Assembly: GCA_030614645.1 (NCBI GenBank)
Contig: JAUWTR010000051.1
Location: 1-8,036 of the forward strand
Source of the DNA: Candidatus Aminicenantota bacterium
Lineage (GTDB): Bacteria; Acidobacteriota; Aminicenantia; Aminicenantales; Aminicenantaceae
Direction: 5' to 3'
DNA length: 8,036 nucleotides
The stretch's first letter is position 1; every line of letters starts with the position of its first letter. A program made the translations under genes and the position numbers. This document shows, piece after piece, positions 5,380 through 8,036 of the stretch. The notes under the pieces were generated by a model that was given only the letters and a program-made list of their open reading frames with translations, did no database searches and had not been told where the DNA came from.

Positions 5380-7557
5380 TTAAAACCCCATTCCCCCCAG
5401 AAAATCCGTAGTCTTTCCAATATTCCCCAATCCGATTGTGATTCTAAACTGCATTTCCGGCTTCTCGCGGAAAAAAAACATCTTAAGATCAGCCTCGAAA
5501 TCAAAACACTGATAATGATACTCCAGCTTAAAAGCGGAATAAAGCATCTTTTTTTCTGCAAAATTATAATCCACCTGTGCTTTAGCTTCTAAACCTACCC
5601 AGGGAATCTTGACCCCCCCAAACACTCCGAGCTGATGACGGTTTGCATAGATGTATTTTGGTCTATACGGGTCACTGCTTTTATACCAATTAACCCTGAG
5701 GAACAAATCATCATCAGGTTTGCCTAAGTTAGCACCCACATTCAGGCTTGAAAAGCTCTTATAATAAGGATTAAACCTAGTCGAAAAATCAAAACTGTAC
5801 TTATTACTGGGATAAAACCTCAAATACCCATTTATATCAGAAAAAGCGGGAATTTCTCCCTCAAACAGGTATCTCTGTAAAGGACTTTCTTCGGCTTCTA
5901 AATAATAGGTCTGGTTAACTCCCAAAGCAAAGACCTCCCTTGCCATATCATTTTTTTTTACTAAAATTCGATTAGTCAATCCATATTTTAAATAATGATA
6001 CCTGAAAAAATAGCCTGTGGCTGTTATAATTCTGTCAGAAATAGCCACCGGGCTTTCATACCGGTAACTTACTGAAGGTTCGATAATATGTTTTAAAACA
6101 GGCTCATTTTTTTTATTAAAAAATATCTTATTAAAAACCGGGCCAATAAATTCTGAAGAAAAAGTAAAGTTTTTTTGCAGCAAGGGGTCATCAACTACAG
6201 TACGCCTTCCGGGAGCATAACTTTGGAAATAGTAGACAAAATTTGATGAGAAAAAAGGATTCAATGTCATCCAGGGAATTGCAGTAAAAGGAATTGTGAT
6301 AGCTGGTCTTAGCGATAAATTATCTCCCTTTTTTTGATTGCCTTTTTCATATGCATCTTGAAATCCAAATTCCCAATGTTTAAAAGACGAAGAAAAAGAA
6401 AAATGCACAGGTCCAATGATGTTAATTTTAGACGAACTAAATCCGATTTCAGGAAAACTCTTTCTGATTAGAGTCCTGTCCAATAACCTGTAATAGGTTT
6501 CAAACCTCCCCAATCTCACATTTGCGTTAAAATACGACCAGGCCCTGGAAATATATACCTGTGAGCTGCGGTTTGCAATAAGCGCCCGCTGAACATTATT
6601 ATCAAACTCTCTTAAAAAATCAAAAGCACTTTGATAATCAACATCAGCCACAAGATTAAAGTCAAAAGGCAGCGGCTGGTTATGCTTGAACCGCAAAATG
6701 TAAGCACTGTTAAGAAACTCTTCCTCCTCTGTTTCTACTGCGCCTTCTTCTTCGGGAAGAGGTTTAAAATTAAAGTAATACAGGTTTAATTTTCCACCTG
6801 TTCCTCTGGGAAACATATACCTGTACTCAAGCCCACCTCCAAAGCCTCGAAATGAATAATAATCAAAGTTTAGAGTAGCATCCATATTCCTTCTTATATC
6901 CCAGTAAAACCCCTGTGAATAAGTCAATCCTTTGCGGCCGGAATACCCCAGCTGTGGAGTTAGCAAACCAGTTGCTTTTTCATCGCCTACGGGAAATTTA
7001 ATATAAGGAAAGTAGAAAACAGGGATATTTTTTATTCTTAAAACAGCATTCCACATCTCAATATAATCATTTTTTTTAAAATTTGCCTTAGATCCTGAAA
7101 ACCACCATCGCGGCACTGCCTGAGTACAGGATGTTATCCTGGTCTTTTTAAATTGATAAACACTGTCCTCCTTTCTCTCAATCGATTCCGCCTCATAAAA
7201 AACATAAGGCTTTGCCATACCATGGGCTTTTTCCAAAATACCTTCTCTAGAATCCAAATTGAAACTGATTTTTTCTGCACTAATCACCTCTTGCGGCATC
7301 TGAATTATAACATTCCCCTCTGCAACAACATCCTTGGTCTCTGTGTTTAATTCCACTGTGTCAGCAAATAACTTTAAGTTTTTATATGTAATCTCAACAT
7401 TCCCGGTAGCATAAATCCGCTCCTCCACTTTCTCTTTATAATGGGCTTTTAAAGTCAGATCAGACTCCTGGGCAAATAACAAACTGCTGATAGAGCCTAT
7501 GGAGATAAAAAACAGAACCAGCAACTTATTTTTCTGCATCATAGAACTTGTAAACAT
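5380..7557 (-). CDS. lptD: LPS-assembly outer-membrane protein LptD (OstA/Imp)
   Basis: LptD is the outer-membrane barrel that, with the lipoprotein LptE, inserts LPS into the outer leaflet at the end of the Lpt bridge. The product has 725 residues (E. coli, 784). It has a signal peptide (hydrophobic to about residue 29, likely cleaved at SLLFA/QES). An OstA/LptA-like beta-jellyroll follows at about 45-190, with ATGNVEITYKNLKLFADTVEL and VVAEGNVII. The LptD hallmark RITSCTQAVPRWWFSGSKA (140-158) and IPVFYFPYIKFPV lead into GYSGRKGLTYSQGFYWDI (204-221) and a long barrel rich in alternating aromatics, ending in Phe. An acidic insert (about 269-280) lies in the early barrel. There are only two cysteines, Cys144 and Cys684. 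The start is uncertain: ATGs at 7557, 7542 and 7539 all lack a good Shine-Dalgarno, and 7539 (MQKNKLL) gives the most typical signal peptide. It heads the leftward envelope run. Confidence 0.94.
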   Translation of the reverse strand: MFTSSMMQKNKLLVLFFISIGSISSLLFAQESDLTLKAHYKEKVEERIYATGNVEITYKNLKLFADTVELNTETKDVVAEGNVIIQMPQEVISAEKISFNLDSREGILEKAHGMAKPYVFYEAESIERKEDSVYQFKKTRITSCTQAVPRWWFSGSKANFKKNDYIEMWNAVLRIKNIPVFYFPYIKFPVGDEKATGLLTPQLGYSGRKGLTYSQGFYWDIRRNMDATLNFDYYSFRGFGGGLEYRYMFPRGTGGKLNLYYFNFKPLPEEEGAVETEEEEFLNSAYILRFKHNQPLPFDFNLVADVDYQSAFDFLREFDNNVQRALIANRSSQVYISRAWSYFNANVRLGRFETYYRLLDRTLIRKSFPEIGFSSSKINIIGPVHFSFSSSFKHWEFGFQDAYEKGNQKKGDNLSLRPAITIPFTAIPWMTLNPFFSSNFVYYFQSYAPGRRTVVDDPLLQKNFTFSSEFIGPVFNKIFFNKKNEPVLKHIIEPSVSYRYESPVAISDRIITATGYFFRYHYLKYGLTNRILVKKNDMAREVFALGVNQTYYLEAEESPLQRYLFEGEIPAFSDINGYLRFYPSNKYSFDFSTRFNPYYKSFSSLNVGANLGKPDDDLFLRVNWYKSSDPYRPKYIYANRHQLGVFGGVKIPWVGLEAKAQVDYNFAEKKMLYSAFKLEYHYQCFDFEADLKMFFFREKPEMQFRITIGLGNIGKTTDFLGGMGF

Positions 7558-7586
7558 TTATCAGAAATTTAGCATAAGCCCCTGAT

Positions 7587-7614
7587 ATTATCAACAAATC
7601 AATTGACACTTCAA
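7587..7614 (-). promoter_or_regulatory. Predicted promoter for lptD (leftward)
   Basis: On the minus strand TTGAAG (7614-7609, 4 of 6) and GATAAT (7592-7587, 5 of 6) are 16 bases apart. Initiation near 7580 would leave a leader of about 23 bases to the ATG at 7557, or about 41 to the one at 7539. Its -35 directly abuts the -35 of the rightward promoter. Confidence 0.45.
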
Positions 7615-7631
7615 TCTCATGTACATAAAAT
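7603..7631 (+). promoter_or_regulatory. Near-consensus sigma70 promoter for the rightward exported-protein gene
   Basis: TTGACA (7603-7608, 6 of 6) and TAAAAT (7626-7631, 5 of 6) are separated by exactly 17 bases. This is the best promoter match I found in the window. Predicted initiation near 7638 gives an unusually long leader of about 138 bases before the ATG at 7776. Confidence 0.62.
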
Positions 7632-7671
7632 AATGAGTAAGAATGATGGGTATGCAGCACAATAATGGGTA
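7629..7671 (+). repeat. Three 11-bp direct repeats (AATRATGRGTA) overlapping the promoter
   Basis: The copies are AATAATGAGTA (7629-7639), AATGATGGGTA (7642-7652) and AATAATGGGTA (7661-7671), starting 13 and 19 bases apart. The first overlaps the end of the -10 element and the predicted start site. A further direct repeat, TACTAG, occurs at 7670-7675 and 7687-7692. The placement suits a regulator binding site, but none is identified. Confidence 0.5.
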
Positions 7672-7706
7672 CTAGATTTAGCATAATACTAGCAGCATGA
7701 CCCAAT

Positions 7707-7765
7707 ATCTTGATAAGGCTGCCATAACACCTAACGGCGGTAGCCTATCAAAATCAAGATTTTTT
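7707..7765 (+). promoter_or_regulatory. Attenuator-like hairpin with T tract in the leader of the exported-protein gene
   Basis: ATCTTGAT (7707-7714) pairs with ATCAAGAT (7753-7760), which runs straight into a T6 tract (7760-7765). Inside, GGCTGCC (7717-7723) pairs with GGTAGCC (7739-7745) with one G-U pair. Alternatively TGATA (7711-7715) pairs with TATCA (7746-7750), extending the inner stem to 12 pairs with one bulged A and preventing the outer stem. The T tract is immediately followed by the ribosome-binding site. This looks like an intrinsic terminator or attenuator, but I recognise no known riboswitch aptamer. Confidence 0.45.
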
Positions 7766-7774
7766 AGGGGGGGG
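7766..7774 (+). promoter_or_regulatory. Ribosome-binding site consisting of A followed by G8
   Basis: An unbroken run of eight G ends one base before the ATG at 7776 and directly follows the T6 tract. It can pair with anti-Shine-Dalgarno CCUCC in several registers. Its homopolymer nature makes its length potentially variable. Confidence 0.55.
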
Positions 7775-7775
7775 C

Positions 7776-8036
7776 ATGAAAAAACAAGTATCAATATTAA
7801 AATTACTTGGGGTATTTTTTCTTGTTTGTATGGTGATTTTATCACAAAACTGTAAGCAAAAATCAGCTGGAGAAAACGCTCTTGAAGCTAAAGCTGGGGC
7901 GGCGTTGGAAATTAATGTCCAAGAAATCAAAGACTCAACCGGCATAGAGTTCAGCATCAGCAAGACCAAAGACATAGGTTACAAGCCGCTGCACAAGTTC
8001 TTATGGGTAGGATTAGAACAAAAAATAAATCAGGAA
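7776..8036 (+). CDS. Unrecognised exported protein, N-terminal part (3' end outside window)
   Basis: The frame is open for 87 codons from the ATG at 7776 to the window edge. The N-terminus has two lysines, a hydrophobic core of about residues 7-23 (LKLLGVFFLVCMVIL) and then SQNCKQKSAGE. This is a signal peptide or N-terminal anchor. The SQNC segment resembles a relaxed lipoprotein box with Asn at -1 instead of Gly or Ala, so a lipoprotein anchored at Cys26 is possible but not typical. The mature part is charged and soluble (ALEAKAGAALEINVQEIKDSTGIEFSISKTKD, in part), followed by GYKPLHKFLWVGLEQKI. I do not recognise the family. It is divergent from lptD and has its own strong promoter and a long structured leader, so it is probably individually regulated. 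The start is supported by the G-rich ribosome-binding site immediately upstream. Confidence 0.75.
   Translation, partial: MKKQVSILKLLGVFFLVCMVILSQNCKQKSAGENALEAKAGAALEINVQEIKDSTGIEFSISKTKDIGYKPLHKFLWVGLEQKINQE

Noticed and set aside
7633..7672. Short leader peptides starting at ATG 7633 or 7646
   Set aside because: Neither has a Shine-Dalgarno, and 7633 lies before the predicted transcription start. There is no run of a single regulatory amino acid as in classical attenuation peptides.
7638..7775. Known riboswitch class (for example c-di-GMP or preQ1) in the long leader
   Set aside because: GGTAGCC superficially recalls part of a c-di-GMP riboswitch, but the rest of that conserved core is absent and no other known aptamer pattern fits.
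7754..7975. 73-codon minus-strand frame
   Set aside because: It is antisense to the exported-protein gene, which has a start, a ribosome-binding site and a signal peptide. The reverse frame has none of these.
1..8036. CRISPR array, tRNA, insertion sequence or phage genes
   Set aside because: No regularly spaced repeats, cloverleaf, transposase motifs or terminal inverted repeats were seen on either strand.

Overview
The window looks like part of the chromosome of a diderm (Gram-negative-type) bacterium that makes lipopolysaccharide. It carries an LptD-type outer-membrane LPS translocon, an ADP-heptose pathway kinase, two nucleotide-sugar SDR enzymes and a small outer-membrane barrel. The left-edge hybrid-cluster protein is typical of anaerobes and facultative anaerobes. 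GC content is moderate: by hand count about 52% in the hcp fragment, roughly 40% in most genes and near 33% in the small barrel gene. I cannot name a genus. An uncultured anaerobic lineage is possible, but that is inference.

Layout, left to right. (1) 3-419 (+) is the C-terminal quarter of hydroxylamine reductase/hybrid-cluster protein (Hcp), with its cluster ligands at canonical spacing. (2) 420-689 has no established gene. It holds a short GC-rich stretch with a hairpin and a direct repeat, then an abruptly A-rich stretch with a possible 39-codon ORF. (3) 690-2799 (+) is a two-gene unit: a membrane-anchored PHP metallohydrolase overlapping a monofunctional heptose-7-phosphate kinase (RfaE1/HldA type). 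(4) A 21-bp convergent junction lies inside an inverted repeat that contains both stop codons. (5) 7557 down to 2821 (-) is a four-gene run: lptD, two tandem 318-residue SDR enzymes of the GDP-mannose dehydratase / GDP-6-deoxyhexose reductase type, and a small outer-membrane beta-barrel protein. The last three overlap one another, and a good internal promoter sits before the first SDR. (6) 7558-7775 is a divergent regulatory region with abutting promoters. (7) 7776 to the right edge (+) is the start of an unrecognised exported protein.

Taken together, the central genes form an LPS/envelope cluster. The kinase feeds heptose into the inner core, the SDR pair probably makes a GDP-6-deoxyhexose for surface glycans, and LptD places finished LPS in the outer leaflet. 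The PHP protein and the small barrel have no assigned role but share these transcription units. The least explained part is the roughly 140-nt leader of the rightmost gene. It has a near-consensus promoter, three 11-bp direct repeats, a hairpin with mutually exclusive folds ending in a T tract, and a G8 ribosome-binding site. I see no CRISPR array, tRNA, rRNA or insertion sequence.
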